The notes under the pieces: model-generated
What the model was told of the DNA's origin: nothing
The model's database searches: none
Seen by the model: only the letters and a program-made list of their open reading frames with translations
In this document: positions 16,586 to 24,228 of the stretch, piece after piece
Layout: every line of letters begins with the position of its first letter
Numbering within the stretch: position 1 is the stretch's first letter
Program-made: the position numbers and the translations under genes
Origin: Gelidibacter gilvus
GTDB taxonomy: Bacteria; Bacteroidota; Bacteroidia; Flavobacteriales; Flavobacteriaceae
Length of the DNA: 64,000 nucleotides
Direction of reading: 5' to 3'
NCBI RefSeq assembly: GCF_004115975.1
Contig: NZ_SDDZ01000018.1
Span: 1 to 64,000 of the forward strand

Positions 16586-17422
16586 ATGAATAAAATCATT
16601 TTTGCATTTTTATTGGCATTAGTCTCCACTACTTTTATTTCCGCTCAAGTTGATGAAAAAATTAAAGGTGATAGAAATGTAACCATAAAGCAAACCTATG
16701 TTGATCCGTTTAATTCGATTGTTGTAGGCGAAGATTTTACAGTCGAAATCATCTATAATAGCAAAGCTTCAGTCGAAGTGGAAACAGACAGCAACCTTCA
16801 CGAATACGTTCTTTTTGAAGTAGTTGACGGCACCCTAACATTTAAGACTGAAAAAATGATCACCTCCAGTAAACGGATGAATATTAAAGTTAATTACACG
16901 GATGGTCTGGAGAATATTGAAGTGATTGAAAATGGAGAAATCCGTTCTTTGACCTCTTTGGAACTGAAAAATACGATCTTAAAAACCACAGGATCATCAC
17001 GAGCGTATCTCAATATAAAGACGAACGAATTCAATTACACCGCATCAGATAAGGCTAGGGTAAAATTGAATGTTAATGCTACAAATGTAGTAATTGTGCT
17101 TAGTGATAACGTGAGAATGGAAGCCTTGCTCAATTCTAAATCGGCGAAAATAGACCTTTACCAACGTGCTAATGCAAAGTTGGAAGGAACATTGGAGACC
17201 ACGCAATTGCGCGTAGACAACTCATCTGTATTCAGTGGAAAGGAATTCCTGACCAAAACTTGCAACCTTATTGCGGATATGAGTGGTTCTGCAACCATTC
17301 GGGTGAACGAGAGCATTACTATTGAAGCTACTGGAAATAGTGAAGTCTATTTGTACAATGAGCCGAAAATTACACTCACTAAATTCGGAGGAAATTCAAA
17401 ACTACAAATGAAAGAGCGCTAG
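16586..17422 (+). CDS. Secreted GIN-domain (DUF2807) protein
   Basis: A 278-residue protein with a cleavable signal peptide (MNKIIFAFLLALVSTTFISAQ). The DUF2807 lead-in VDPFNSIVVGEDFTVEIIYNSKASVEVETDSNLHEYVLFEVVDGTLTFK resembles the previous gene at domain level. The solenoid repeats are less regular and lack the SSGSD motif. It has its own likely promoter and a strong terminator (17451-17496). Paralogue of the lipoprotein upstream; function unknown. Confidence 0.82.
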   Translation: MNKIIFAFLLALVSTTFISAQVDEKIKGDRNVTIKQTYVDPFNSIVVGEDFTVEIIYNSKASVEVETDSNLHEYVLFEVVDGTLTFKTEKMITSSKRMNIKVNYTDGLENIEVIENGEIRSLTSLELKNTILKTTGSSRAYLNIKTNEFNYTASDKARVKLNVNATNVVIVLSDNVRMEALLNSKSAKIDLYQRANAKLEGTLETTQLRVDNSSVFSGKEFLTKTCNLIADMSGSATIRVNESITIEATGNSEVYLYNEPKITLTKFGGNSKLQMKER

Positions 17423-17450
17423 TAGGTCTTGCCTTGAGCATTTCAATTAT

Positions 17451-17496
17451 TAAAGTGCCTGAAGAATTAGTTAATCCTAATACGTCAGGCACTTTA
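17451..17496 (+). terminator. Rho-independent terminator
   Basis: A 12-bp perfect stem TAAAGTGCCTGA / TCAGGCACTTTA (17451-17462 with 17485-17496) 29 bp after the GIN gene stop. Confidence 0.7.
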
Positions 17497-17570
17497 AATT
17501 TATATGGATTTTAGAGAACAAAATAGCGTCGGGCCAAACATCAAAACCCGATGCATTACGCTTTCAAGTT

Positions 17571-17592
17571 TTGCCTGCCTGTCGGCAGAAAG
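17571..17592. repeat. Dispersed palindrome, copy 2
   Basis: TGCCTGCCTGTCGGCAGAAA, the best copy of the CTGTCGG-centred palindrome also at 11018-11040 and 19510-19532. Confidence 0.55.
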
Positions 17593-17600
17593 GGGTTTAC

Positions 17601-17641
17601 AAAAAAAGCCTAAAGCTGAGTTTTTAAACTAAACTTTAGGC
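17601..17641 (-). terminator. Terminator of trxB
   Basis: Minus-strand stem GCCTAAAG / CTTTAGGC (17634-17641 with 17608-17615) followed by a T-run (A7 at 17601-17607 on the plus strand), 75 bp after the trxB stop. Confidence 0.7.
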
Positions 17642-17715
17642 ACTTATAACTTTAGACATTGAAAACTGTAAGTACTTATAACTTCAAGTACTTAAAACTC
17701 CAAATACTTTATAAC

Positions 17716-18696
17716 TTAATAGTTAGTAGCGGTGTTGACTTCAAATGACGAATCAATTGATGCCAAATAACGTTCAGCATCCAATGCTGCCATACATCCT
17801 GTACCTGCAGCGGTAACGGCCTGTCTGTATACATTATCAGCTGCATCTCCAGAAACAAACACACCATCTATACTTGTTTTGGAAGTGCCTGGGATGTTGA
17901 TGATATAACCGGTTGGATCCAATTCCAAAAAGTCCTTAAAAATATCTGTATTGGGTTTGTGTCCAATAGCCACGAAAAATCCTGTGGCAGGAATATCAAA
18001 CACCTCACCTGTGATATTATTCTTCGCTCTCACACCAGTAACAAGCTGTCCGTCGCCCAGTACCTCTTCGGTATTTGTATTGTAAATAATTTCAATATTC
18101 TTAGTATTCTTTACTCGGTCCTGCATAATCTGTGAGGCTCTAAACTCATCACGTCTTACCAACATCGTTACTTTCTTACAAAGTTTTGATAAGTAATGTG
18201 CTTCTTCACAAGCTGAATCTCCAGCTCCTACAATGACAACTTCTTGATTTCTATAGAAGAATCCGTCACAAACTGCACAAGCGGAAACACCACCACCTAA
18301 TTTTAAATATTTTTGTTCTGAAGGAATTCCTAAATACATGGCTGTTGCTCCTGTGGAGATAATTACCGTCTCACAATGGATTTCCTTACCGTCATGCACC
18401 CATACTTTATGTACATCTCCAGAGAAATCTACCTTGGTTATCCATCCATCTCTAATTTCAGTGCCAAAACGTTCTGCTTGTTTTTGTAACTCAATCATCA
18501 TTTCTGGTCCAGTAATACCATCTGGATATCCTGGGAAATTCTCAACATCATTAGTTGTTGTCAATTGTCCTCCTGGTTGTTCTCCTTGATAAAGTACTGG
18601 AAACATATTTGCTCTTGCTGCATAAATAGCGGCCGTATAACCTGCTGGTCCTGAACCTATAATTAGGCATTTTACTTTCTCGATTGCATCTGACAT
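17716..18696 (-). CDS. trxB: Thioredoxin-disulfide reductase
   Basis: A 326-residue FAD/NADPH flavoprotein that reduces thioredoxin. FAD motif GSGPAG at 14-19, redox-active C140-A-V-C143 followed by DG, NADPH motif GAGDSACEEA at 157-166, and the C-terminal FAD motif GVFVSGDAAD. The active site is CAVC rather than the CATC of E. coli, a variant that is common in the family. Length is normal. It is monocistronic with a terminator at 17601-17641 and a -7 box at 18720-18727. Confidence 0.95.
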   Translation of the reverse strand: MSDAIEKVKCLIIGSGPAGYTAAIYAARANMFPVLYQGEQPGGQLTTTNDVENFPGYPDGITGPEMMIELQKQAERFGTEIRDGWITKVDFSGDVHKVWVHDGKEIHCETVIISTGATAMYLGIPSEQKYLKLGGGVSACAVCDGFFYRNQEVVIVGAGDSACEEAHYLSKLCKKVTMLVRRDEFRASQIMQDRVKNTKNIEIIYNTNTEEVLGDGQLVTGVRAKNNITGEVFDIPATGFFVAIGHKPNTDIFKDFLELDPTGYIINIPGTSKTSIDGVFVSGDAADNVYRQAVTAAGTGCMAALDAERYLASIDSSFEVNTATNY

Positions 18697-18719
18697 AATT
18701 GGAATAAATTTAGAACTTA

Positions 18720-18727
18720 CAAAAATA
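18720..18727 (-). promoter_or_regulatory. -7 promoter box of trxB
   Basis: On the minus strand TATTTTTG fits TAnnTTTG, 24 bp before the ATG. A TGG rather than TTG lies near the -33 position. Confidence 0.4.
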
Positions 18728-18934
18728 GAGATTTTGTGCCGGAACTGCCATTAATTTCATTAAAAGTTATTATCAAACAATTGGTTTTGACAATACCTTA
18801 TCTCATCTTTTTTTTATATATTTAAGTTTCTGCAAAAACTGTTGCCCAACTCTCACAACTATCTGTACCACAGTTTATAAGAAAATAAGCAAATACCAAA
18901 CTTAGGAAGACAATAACTTTAACTATAAAACTTT

Positions 18935-19330
18935 ATGGGTGTGATTTCAACAGATAAAAATGAAATAAAATTATATTTCAACTCTGAAAACTCGATTGGT
19001 AAACAAATAGAAGCTTATGTTATGGCTTCTGAAAGAAAACTTTTGGCAATAGATGTTTCAAAAACCAAAGTCACTGGAACACAATGGACAGAATTGGCGA
19101 TAGGCTTAGGGCTTCCTATCTCAAGTCTTATCAATCAGGAACACCCAGATTTTATAAAAAATTATGGGGACCACCCCGATTTGGACGATGAAGATTGGCT
19201 AAAAATACTTGACAAAAAACCTGAAGTGCTCACAACAGCCATTGCGATTATTGGTGAACGCTATGTGCAGCTTCAATCGCCTTCTGACTTTATCAAATAT
19301 ATAGAACCTGACAGCAAGGGTATTGAATAA
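18935..19330 (+). CDS. ArsC/Spx-like thioredoxin-fold protein without catalytic Cys
   Basis: A 131-residue soluble protein whose layout resembles the flavobacterial arsenate-reductase (ArsC/Spx) family: an early strand-helix unit (KLYFNSENSIGKQIEAYVMASE), LLAIDVSKTKVTGTQWTELAIGLGLPISSLIN, LDDEDWLKILDKKPEVLTTAIAIIGERYVQLQSPSDFIKYIEP. The cysteine of the CX5R or CxxS active site is absent (the protein has no Cys at all), so arsenate reduction is unlikely. Alternative: an unrelated small stress protein. It stands alone opposite trxB. Confidence 0.5.
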   Translation: MGVISTDKNEIKLYFNSENSIGKQIEAYVMASERKLLAIDVSKTKVTGTQWTELAIGLGLPISSLINQEHPDFIKNYGDHPDLDDEDWLKILDKKPEVLTTAIAIIGERYVQLQSPSDFIKYIEPDSKGIE

Positions 19331-19509
19331 ATATCATCGCGTCAAGTTTCTTTAGGTTTAGGGTTCCGATCACACTAAAAAAGAAAGATAATCCAAAGAG
19401 CTTGTCTAGACAACCATCAGAACGAAATGCATTCTCCTCATAAGTTCTGGGGTTAGATGTTGTTAAAAAGACGTGATTAGTTCAACTTAATGCGCTTCGC
19501 TTTTGGGTT

Positions 19510-19532
19510 TTGCCTGACTGTCGGCAGACAAG
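19510..19532. repeat. Dispersed palindrome, copy 3
   Basis: TGCCTGACTGTCGGCAGACA, third copy of the CTGTCGG-centred palindrome, just upstream of a minus-strand terminator. Confidence 0.5.
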
Positions 19533-19540
19533 GATTTCAC

Positions 19541-19574
19541 AAAAAAAAAGACCATCACGTGAGTAATGGCCTTT
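19541..19574 (-). terminator. Terminator of the small lipoprotein gene
   Basis: Minus-strand stem AGGCCAT / ATGGTCT (one G-U pair) followed by nine T residues (A-run at 19541-19549 on the plus strand). Confidence 0.65.
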
Positions 19575-19594
19575 GCTATTAAATATACTTTGTA

Positions 19595-19762
19595 TTAATT
19601 TACAGCATCTTCAACATCGTCAACAACATCATCAATGGCATCTCCAACATCATCCGCAGCTTTTTCAATACCGCTCTTATTTGTGTCTCTACAACTTGTA
19701 AAAGTTGTCATTACGGTTCCTAAAGAAAATAGAACCACAAAAGTCATCATTAGTTTTTTCAT
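19595..19762 (-). CDS. Small acidic lipoprotein, 55 aa
   Basis: A short gene: MKKLMMTFVVLFSLGTVMTTFTSC forms a lipoprotein signal with the lipidated Cys at 24. The mature part is about 31 residues, ends EDAVN, and is dominated by Asp, Val and Ala in an amphipathic heptad-like pattern (IEKAADDVGDAIDDVVDDV). Small Asp/Ala-rich lipoproteins of this kind are frequent in flavobacteria, function unknown. A terminator follows at 19541-19574; the DUF1328-type gene lies 44 bp upstream on the same strand, so they may be co-transcribed. Confidence 0.75.
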   Translation of the reverse strand: MKKLMMTFVVLFSLGTVMTTFTSCRDTNKSGIEKAADDVGDAIDDVVDDVEDAVN

Positions 19763-19806
19763 AATTTTAAATTGGTTTTAAGTTATTAAAGGTAAAAGAT
19801 AGTTTT

Positions 19807-19968
19807 TTATTTTTTTAATCCGCCTCTCAAAAGAGATAAAATAAATAGCACTATAAAGATAAAAAAGAAAACTTTAGCTATTCCTGCTGAAGCTCCTGCT
19901 ACTCCACCGAATCCTAAAATACCGGCAATAATAGCAATTACTATAAAAATGATCGTCCAACGTAACAT
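19807..19968 (-). CDS. DUF1328/YtjA-like small membrane protein, 53 aa
   Basis: [20 protein letters not shown] followed by [30 protein letters not shown]: two hydrophobic helices joined by a Gly/Ala-rich turn, exactly the DUF1328 (YtjA) layout and length. The family consists of two-helix inner-membrane proteins without a defined role, commonly part of general-stress regulons. It lies directly upstream of the small lipoprotein. Confidence 0.85.
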   Translation of the reverse strand: MLRWTIIFIVIAIIAGILGFGGVAGASAGIAKVFFFIFIVLFILSLLRGGLKK

Positions 19969-20084
19969 AATTTCGAGTTTTTAAGTTAATGTATGATAAA
20001 GGTAAACGATAATCCTGCAAGCACTTAACGCTATTAAATTAGAATTTAACTCATAAAGCATAGACTTTTAACAAACGCCATTTT

Positions 20085-20738
20085 TTAAGATTTTATTATG
20101 GAATTCCCCACTTCAAACACCTCATAATCAAAATCTAAGGAGTTATGATCATCAAATATTTTTTTTATCTCATCTAGGGAGGTTGAAGTGTCAAACCATT
20201 GTTTCAACTCGATTTCATTAAGAACAAGTGGTTTTAAATTGGAGATATTTGGAACGTCTTTAAAGGATTCGCTGATTTTGGTCACCACTAGTGAACAGGT
20301 AATAAAGCCATCATTAAGCTCATTGAACACTCCTGCAATGGCAAATGGCTCGTAATTTGGAAGATGTACGTGGCAACGCTCAACAGTGCCATTGGTTAAC
20401 CAAGTGGTAAAAAACCCTGTGGCAATAATAACGCACCTTCTGTCTTGAAGGAGATTGGAATATAGACCATTGCCGTTTTCTAGGGTCTCAATATTAACAT
20501 TCAGGGTATTGAAAACATCTTGAAAAACACTCCAGTTATCCTCAAAATTTTCTGGCAGAAGTCCCCAAATGGCATAGGATGCTTTCTTTGGATCAGAAAT
20601 GGTGATCACCGAAATGGTGGATTCCTTTAACCCATCAATCACTCCTTGAGGCTTATATAGGTTTGGAAACTCAAAGTTAACACGAAATTTTTCTTCAATT
20701 GATTCCCTATTTGCGATATTGGAGATTTTATAAAACAT
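20085..20738 (-). CDS. SRAP (YedK/HMCES)-like protein lacking catalytic residues
   Basis: A 217-residue protein with the order of SRAP blocks: RRCVIIATGFFTTW (family NRCLIPADGFYEW), PFAIAGVFNE (PFAFAGLWE), FITCSLVVTKIS (TCTIITTEAN) and LKPLVLNEIELKQWF (MPVIL...WL). The hallmarks for abasic-site crosslinking are gone: after Met the protein reads FYK, not Cys-Gly-Arg, and the His of HxRMPV is missing. A catalytically inert or re-purposed SRAP homologue is the best reading. I use the ATG at 20738 because it matches the family start; the ATG at 20753 adds five residues. Confidence 0.65.
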   Translation of the reverse strand: MFYKISNIANRESIEEKFRVNFEFPNLYKPQGVIDGLKESTISVITISDPKKASYAIWGLLPENFEDNWSVFQDVFNTLNVNIETLENGNGLYSNLLQDRRCVIIATGFFTTWLTNGTVERCHVHLPNYEPFAIAGVFNELNDGFITCSLVVTKISESFKDVPNISNLKPLVLNEIELKQWFDTSTSLDEIKKIFDDHNSLDFDYEVFEVGNSIIKS

Positions 20739-20860
20739 TGCATCAATTTTCAATAGGTAAGTAACTCATATTTCACTGCGTTTTTTGACTTGAACGCATC
20801 AATTAATGACCCAAATAATTTAAGAGATTAAATTTAACACGTCGCTTTAATCTTATTATC

Positions 20861-20890
20861 AAAAAAAAGACACCTGAAATCGGTGTCTTC
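20861..20890 (-). terminator. Terminator after the PA2169-family gene
   Basis: Minus-strand stem AAGACACC / GGTGTCTT (20882-20889 with 20867-20874) followed by a T-run, 26 bp after the stop at 20915. Confidence 0.75.
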
Positions 20891-20914
20891 TTATCCATTT
20901 TTATTTCGCAGGAA

Positions 20915-21364
20915 TTAGGCCAGATCTTCCAATCTTTTAATATTGACCAATCCGTGCTCGATGGCATTTTTTTGTGTTTCCAATAGTTGCTGGATAGAAC
21001 CTGGAAGCGCAGTTTCATTTAAGACATCTTTATATTCTGCAACTGACGCTTTCTCACCTCGGATAGCTTCTTCAAGCATGGCTTCGTCATCATCAGTAGA
21101 AAACCACGATTTGACCTCCATCCATGTGCGGTGGGCTGCGCCTGTTACACTGCCTCCTTTATCAGGTTCTTGACCAAAGTTTTTTAACTCTGTCTTTAAT
21201 TCGTGACCAAAATTATAACGCTCTTGGGCTTTACCGGAAAAGTACGTTTTTAGGCCACCGTGTTTCGCATTCTCCGCAGCCATTTTGAAACCCTTTTCAG
21301 CATCATAATTTTTTTCTAACAAGTCATTTAATCTGTTTCCTAATTTATCTGTGTAATTACTCAT
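20915..21364 (-). CDS. PA2169-family four-helix-bundle protein
   Basis: A 149-residue all-helical protein matching the PA2169/DUF2383 ferritin-like group: LGNRLNDLLEKNYDAEKGFKMAAENAKHGGLKTYFSGKAQERYNFGHELKTELKNFG, then HRTWMEVKSWFSTDDDEAMLEEAIRGEKASVAEYKDVL. Glu and His residues occur at ferritin-like positions, but metal binding is unproven. Family members are often stress-induced. Own terminator at 20861-20890. Confidence 0.88.
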   Translation of the reverse strand: MSNYTDKLGNRLNDLLEKNYDAEKGFKMAAENAKHGGLKTYFSGKAQERYNFGHELKTELKNFGQEPDKGGSVTGAAHRTWMEVKSWFSTDDDEAMLEEAIRGEKASVAEYKDVLNETALPGSIQQLLETQKNAIEHGLVNIKRLEDLA

Positions 21365-21966
21365 AATATCTGTTTTAAAGTTTATTTAAAGTTACCCAAC
21401 AAAGCCTTCATCCATTAATTCATTCCACATAATGATTAACGCTTTTAATCGATCACCAATATTTAACTTTTCATTGGTTTAATAAAAAAAACGTAGAGGT
21501 AAAAAGAGTTATTTGAAAATTTAAGGCGTGATTGATTACGACGGATTTTGGTAGGGTTAAGATTATTTTACCTAATAATCCCTGCTATCGTCGTATGAAA
21601 TTTCAGAATTGAAAACTAGTGTAAAAGTTTAACTTATAGACAAAAGAAAACCTCAGCATATTTGTAGTGTTGCTGAGGTCGTCCTTCCTAACTAACCAAC
21701 CAGTGTATAGAGTACTAGACTCTATTTGTATACTTCAAATTTACAGAGGTATGGCCGATTGAAAGAACTCAATCCAAAAAATAGTTAACTGTATGCGATT
21801 TCACGTTTCAAACATCAAAATTGTTCTAAATTTGTCTATGGAATGTTAGAGTCATTGTTTTACTTGACGAACATTATTTATATTTGTTTAACAAGAAGTT
21901 CCCGATCTAGTATTCATCATTTCTAAGTTTTTAAAATTTCAACCTGTTTAAATATTTTGAGAATTT
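21365..21966. other. Intergenic region with two hairpins
   Basis: About 600 bp without a gene. A stem CCTCAGCA / TGCTGAGG (21651-21658 with 21671-21678), with AAAAGAAAA on its left, would terminate minus-strand transcription or be part of an untranslated RNA. A second stem ATAGAGT / ACTCTAT lies at 21707-21725. The AraC promoter is at 21855-21886. No coding potential recognised. Confidence 0.5.
21855..21886 (+). promoter_or_regulatory. Promoter of the AraC-family gene
   Basis: TTG (21855-21857), a 21-bp gap and TATATTTG (21879-21886). The leader to the ATG at 21967 is about 75 nt. Confidence 0.6.
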
Positions 21967-23013
21967 ATGATAGAAGTAATCCTTAGTGCAGAAAGTACCG
22001 AAGGTGCCGTTAAACAAATGCAGAATTATTTTGGTGGAGAGATTTCTGAGCGATGGGGCGAATACACCTTAACTTTTGATAATGAAATTGCAAAAGGCTG
22101 TGTCAGATGTATAACATTTGATTGGGGAGTGAGTTTATTGGAGATTGATGCACTTTTTTTTCAGGACATTTTATTAATCAGTGGCAACGGGAATTCCAAT
22201 CCCATCCATTTTGCCTATTGTTCTCAAGGCTGTTATAAAAATCGCTTCGAAAATGAAACCGAATTCCATACCGTAGAGCAATTCCATTCATCCATTATCG
22301 TTTCGAAAACAGGTCTGAAACTTTACACACTTTTCCCAAAGGAAATTCATATCATTCTTAATGACATCCGTATAGTGAGGACAGAGTTCTTGAAAAAACG
22401 CAACAACCAACTTTCAGAGCTCAATGAAAATCTTTATCGCGTTTTTGTAGATGATAAAGATGAAACTGCGTTTGCTTATTACAGCCCCATCCATTTGAGG
22501 ATGGAGGATTACGTAAAAACATTGCGCGATTTAAAAACTGAAGGGATGGCCCGTGTGTTGTACATTGAAGGTGAGGTCTATCATTTGCTATCTATGCATA
22601 TTGTACGGCACGACAGGTATCAAAATAATGAGGCTATTCCAAATTCTCTTTTAAATGACGAATTAAAAATTATTAGACGACACGCCAAGAAAATACTAGA
22701 TGATCCGTCATTAGGTTATAATTTAGATCAAATCTCTAGAGATTCGGGCCTATCTCAAGCCAAATTACAAGAAGGATTTAAGTTTTTATATGCGCGCACT
22801 GTCACTGAATATATAAGACATGTGCGTTTGGAGGCTGCGCGAGATCTAATGAATACTACAGATTTGAATATCTCTCAGATTGTCTATACTATTGGCTTTA
22901 CAAGCCGAAGTTATTTCTCGAAAATATTCAAGGAAAAATATGATATGACGCCTCACGAATTCAGAAAACAAGTAGTAGTGTTAAATGAGGAAAATGAAAA
23001 AACGGAAAGTTAA
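21967..23013 (+). CDS. AraC-family transcriptional regulator
   Basis: A 348-residue regulator. The last 100 residues form two helix-turn-helix motifs: NLDQISRDSGLSQAKLQEGFKFLYARTVTEYIRHVRLEAARDLM and NISQIVYTIGFTSRSYFSKIFKEKYDMTPHEFRK. The N-terminal 240 residues are a ligand or signal module resembling the YSIRK/PchR-like regulators (…ISGNGNSNPIHFAYCSQG…), with no membrane segment. It is embedded among envelope- and stress-type genes and is a candidate controller of them. It ends at a bidirectional terminator. Confidence 0.88.
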   Translation: MIEVILSAESTEGAVKQMQNYFGGEISERWGEYTLTFDNEIAKGCVRCITFDWGVSLLEIDALFFQDILLISGNGNSNPIHFAYCSQGCYKNRFENETEFHTVEQFHSSIIVSKTGLKLYTLFPKEIHIILNDIRIVRTEFLKKRNNQLSELNENLYRVFVDDKDETAFAYYSPIHLRMEDYVKTLRDLKTEGMARVLYIEGEVYHLLSMHIVRHDRYQNNEAIPNSLLNDELKIIRRHAKKILDDPSLGYNLDQISRDSGLSQAKLQEGFKFLYARTVTEYIRHVRLEAARDLMNTTDLNISQIVYTIGFTSRSYFSKIFKEKYDMTPHEFRKQVVVLNEENEKTES

Positions 23014-23026
23014 TTCCGTTTTTTCA
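22995..23026. terminator. Bidirectional terminator
   Basis: Perfect 13-bp stem TGAAAAAACGGAA / TTCCGTTTTTTCA with a 6-nt loop. It contains the AraC stop codon and serves the convergent DUF6327-type gene too. Confidence 0.85.
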
Positions 23027-23034
23027 TTTAATTT

Positions 23035-23238
23035 TTATCTTCTTATCAGTCTTCTTAACAAAACCAAGAGACCATATTTTCCCGCATATTTTATACCGGT
23101 GCTTACCCAATTGAGAGGTTTCATCTCCTCCGAAAAACTATGCTTGAGACCTTTTATTTCTTCCCAGGCAATTTGTCTTTCAAGGTTGATCTTATGTAAG
23201 TCGAAGTCAATTTCATCAAAAGATTTATAGTTTTTCAT
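23035..23238 (-). CDS. Small DUF6327-like protein
   Basis: A 67-residue protein: MKNYKSFDEIDFDLHKINLERQIAWEEIKGLKHSFSEEMKP, then a short hydrophobic end (GKYGLLVLLRRLIRR). Charged helical start plus basic hydrophobic tail match the small proteins placed after YtxH and holin-like genes in flavobacteria (DUF6327). It is 3 bp after the holin-like gene and ends the three-gene operon. Role unknown. Confidence 0.65.
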   Translation of the reverse strand: MKNYKSFDEIDFDLHKINLERQIAWEEIKGLKHSFSEEMKPLNWVSTGIKYAGKYGLLVLLRRLIRR

Positions 23239-23241
23239 GGA

Positions 23242-23592
23242 TTAAGCTTTATAGAATTTGACATAAATTTTACTGATGATCTTTCCATCAATCAGGTACC
23301 TCACTTTGTAAATAATAATTGCGATGATAAAAAACAACGCTCCAACAATGAGATAACCCAATGCCACATTCTCAAGAGCCTGACCAATGGCGATGGCTCC
23401 TGCTATGGCCAATAAAATCAAACCTATAAATAATACAGCACCAATAATTAGCGCTTTTCCCGCCATGCTAATGGTATAGGTTAATTGCTGAAAAATTTTT
23501 AATTTGAAATATTCGAAAGATTTATCAACATATCTCTCTCCAATATCCGAAGCTTTATTGGATGTATTATTTATAGATTCAAAAATATTCAT
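23242..23592 (-). CDS. Phage-holin-3-6 (DUF1469)-type membrane protein
   Basis: A 116-residue membrane protein with two long helices (AGKALIIGAVLFIGLILLAIAGAIAIGQAL and ALGYLIVGALFFIIAIIIY) and charged termini. This is the Phage_holin_3_6/DUF1469 family, which despite its name is widespread in non-phage stress operons. It lies 9 bp after the YtxH gene. No phage genes are near, so it is not evidence of a prophage. Confidence 0.85.
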   Translation of the reverse strand: MNIFESINNTSNKASDIGERYVDKSFEYFKLKIFQQLTYTISMAGKALIIGAVLFIGLILLAIAGAIAIGQALENVALGYLIVGALFFIIAIIIYKVRYLIDGKIISKIYVKFYKA

Positions 23593-23601
23593 AGGACAGA
23601 A

Positions 23602-23988
23602 TTATGACTTTTGGAATTTCTTGTTTTTCTCTTTTAATGTTGCCAATTGATTTTCTAATGTCGTGATGACATCTTCAGTTTTATGGCTTGCATCAGATAC
23701 AATATACTCAACTTTTTCATCCAAAGTCATTTTTTTCGCTTGAACTGATTCAACAAAACTATCCTTTAAATGAGATGCTTTATCGGCAAAATGTGAGGCT
23801 TTAGTAGCAATAGTATCTCTTGCCGCCATAGCGCCTTCTGCGATTCTTTCTTTTGCTGCTAACGCTTCATCTGAAATTCTCTGTCTAGTATTCACCCCTT
23901 TATCTGGTGCGAATAAAATTCCTAAAGTTGCTCCAATTGCTGTACCAGCCAAAAGACCGATAAGCGTATTATTACTGTTATTTCCCAT
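23602..23988 (-). CDS. YtxH-domain protein
   Basis: A 128-residue protein beginning with the YtxH membrane segment (LIGLLAGTAIGATLGILFAPDKGVNTRQRISDEALAAKERI). An alanine-rich amphipathic helix and a coiled-coil tail (ENQLATLKEKNKKFQ) follow. YtxH proteins are general-stress proteins with one membrane anchor. First gene of the YtxH / holin-like / DUF6327 operon; a TACTTTTG -7-like box lies at 24037-24044 (minus strand). Confidence 0.88.
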   Translation of the reverse strand: MGNNSNNTLIGLLAGTAIGATLGILFAPDKGVNTRQRISDEALAAKERIAEGAMAARDTIATKASHFADKASHLKDSFVESVQAKKMTLDEKVEYIVSDASHKTEDVITTLENQLATLKEKNKKFQKS

Positions 23989-24228
23989 AATATCGTTTTA
24001 ATTTTAAATTGTTAATATTGATTTTTCGAGTTTAATCAAAAGTATAGTACAAATCAAACTTCTATTGTCTCAAAACAATAAAATTTTAACTATTACACTA
24101 TTCCTCTTGGAGTCTTTAAAATTTTGGTATAATTTAGATGTTGACTCTTACATAAGATAACAAAAGTAAGTCTGAAAACCTAAATGTTAAGGTCATTTAT
24201 AATGAATTTAACATTAAAAACGTCCATT

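Noticed and set aside
21651-21725. Riboswitch or small regulatory RNA gene
   Set aside because: Two simple hairpins without conserved motifs; a terminator or nothing is as likely, so no RNA gene was called.
23242-23592. Prophage because of a holin-family gene
   Set aside because: The Phage_holin_3_6/DUF1469 type is common in chromosomal stress operons with YtxH; no phage structural or lysis genes are near.
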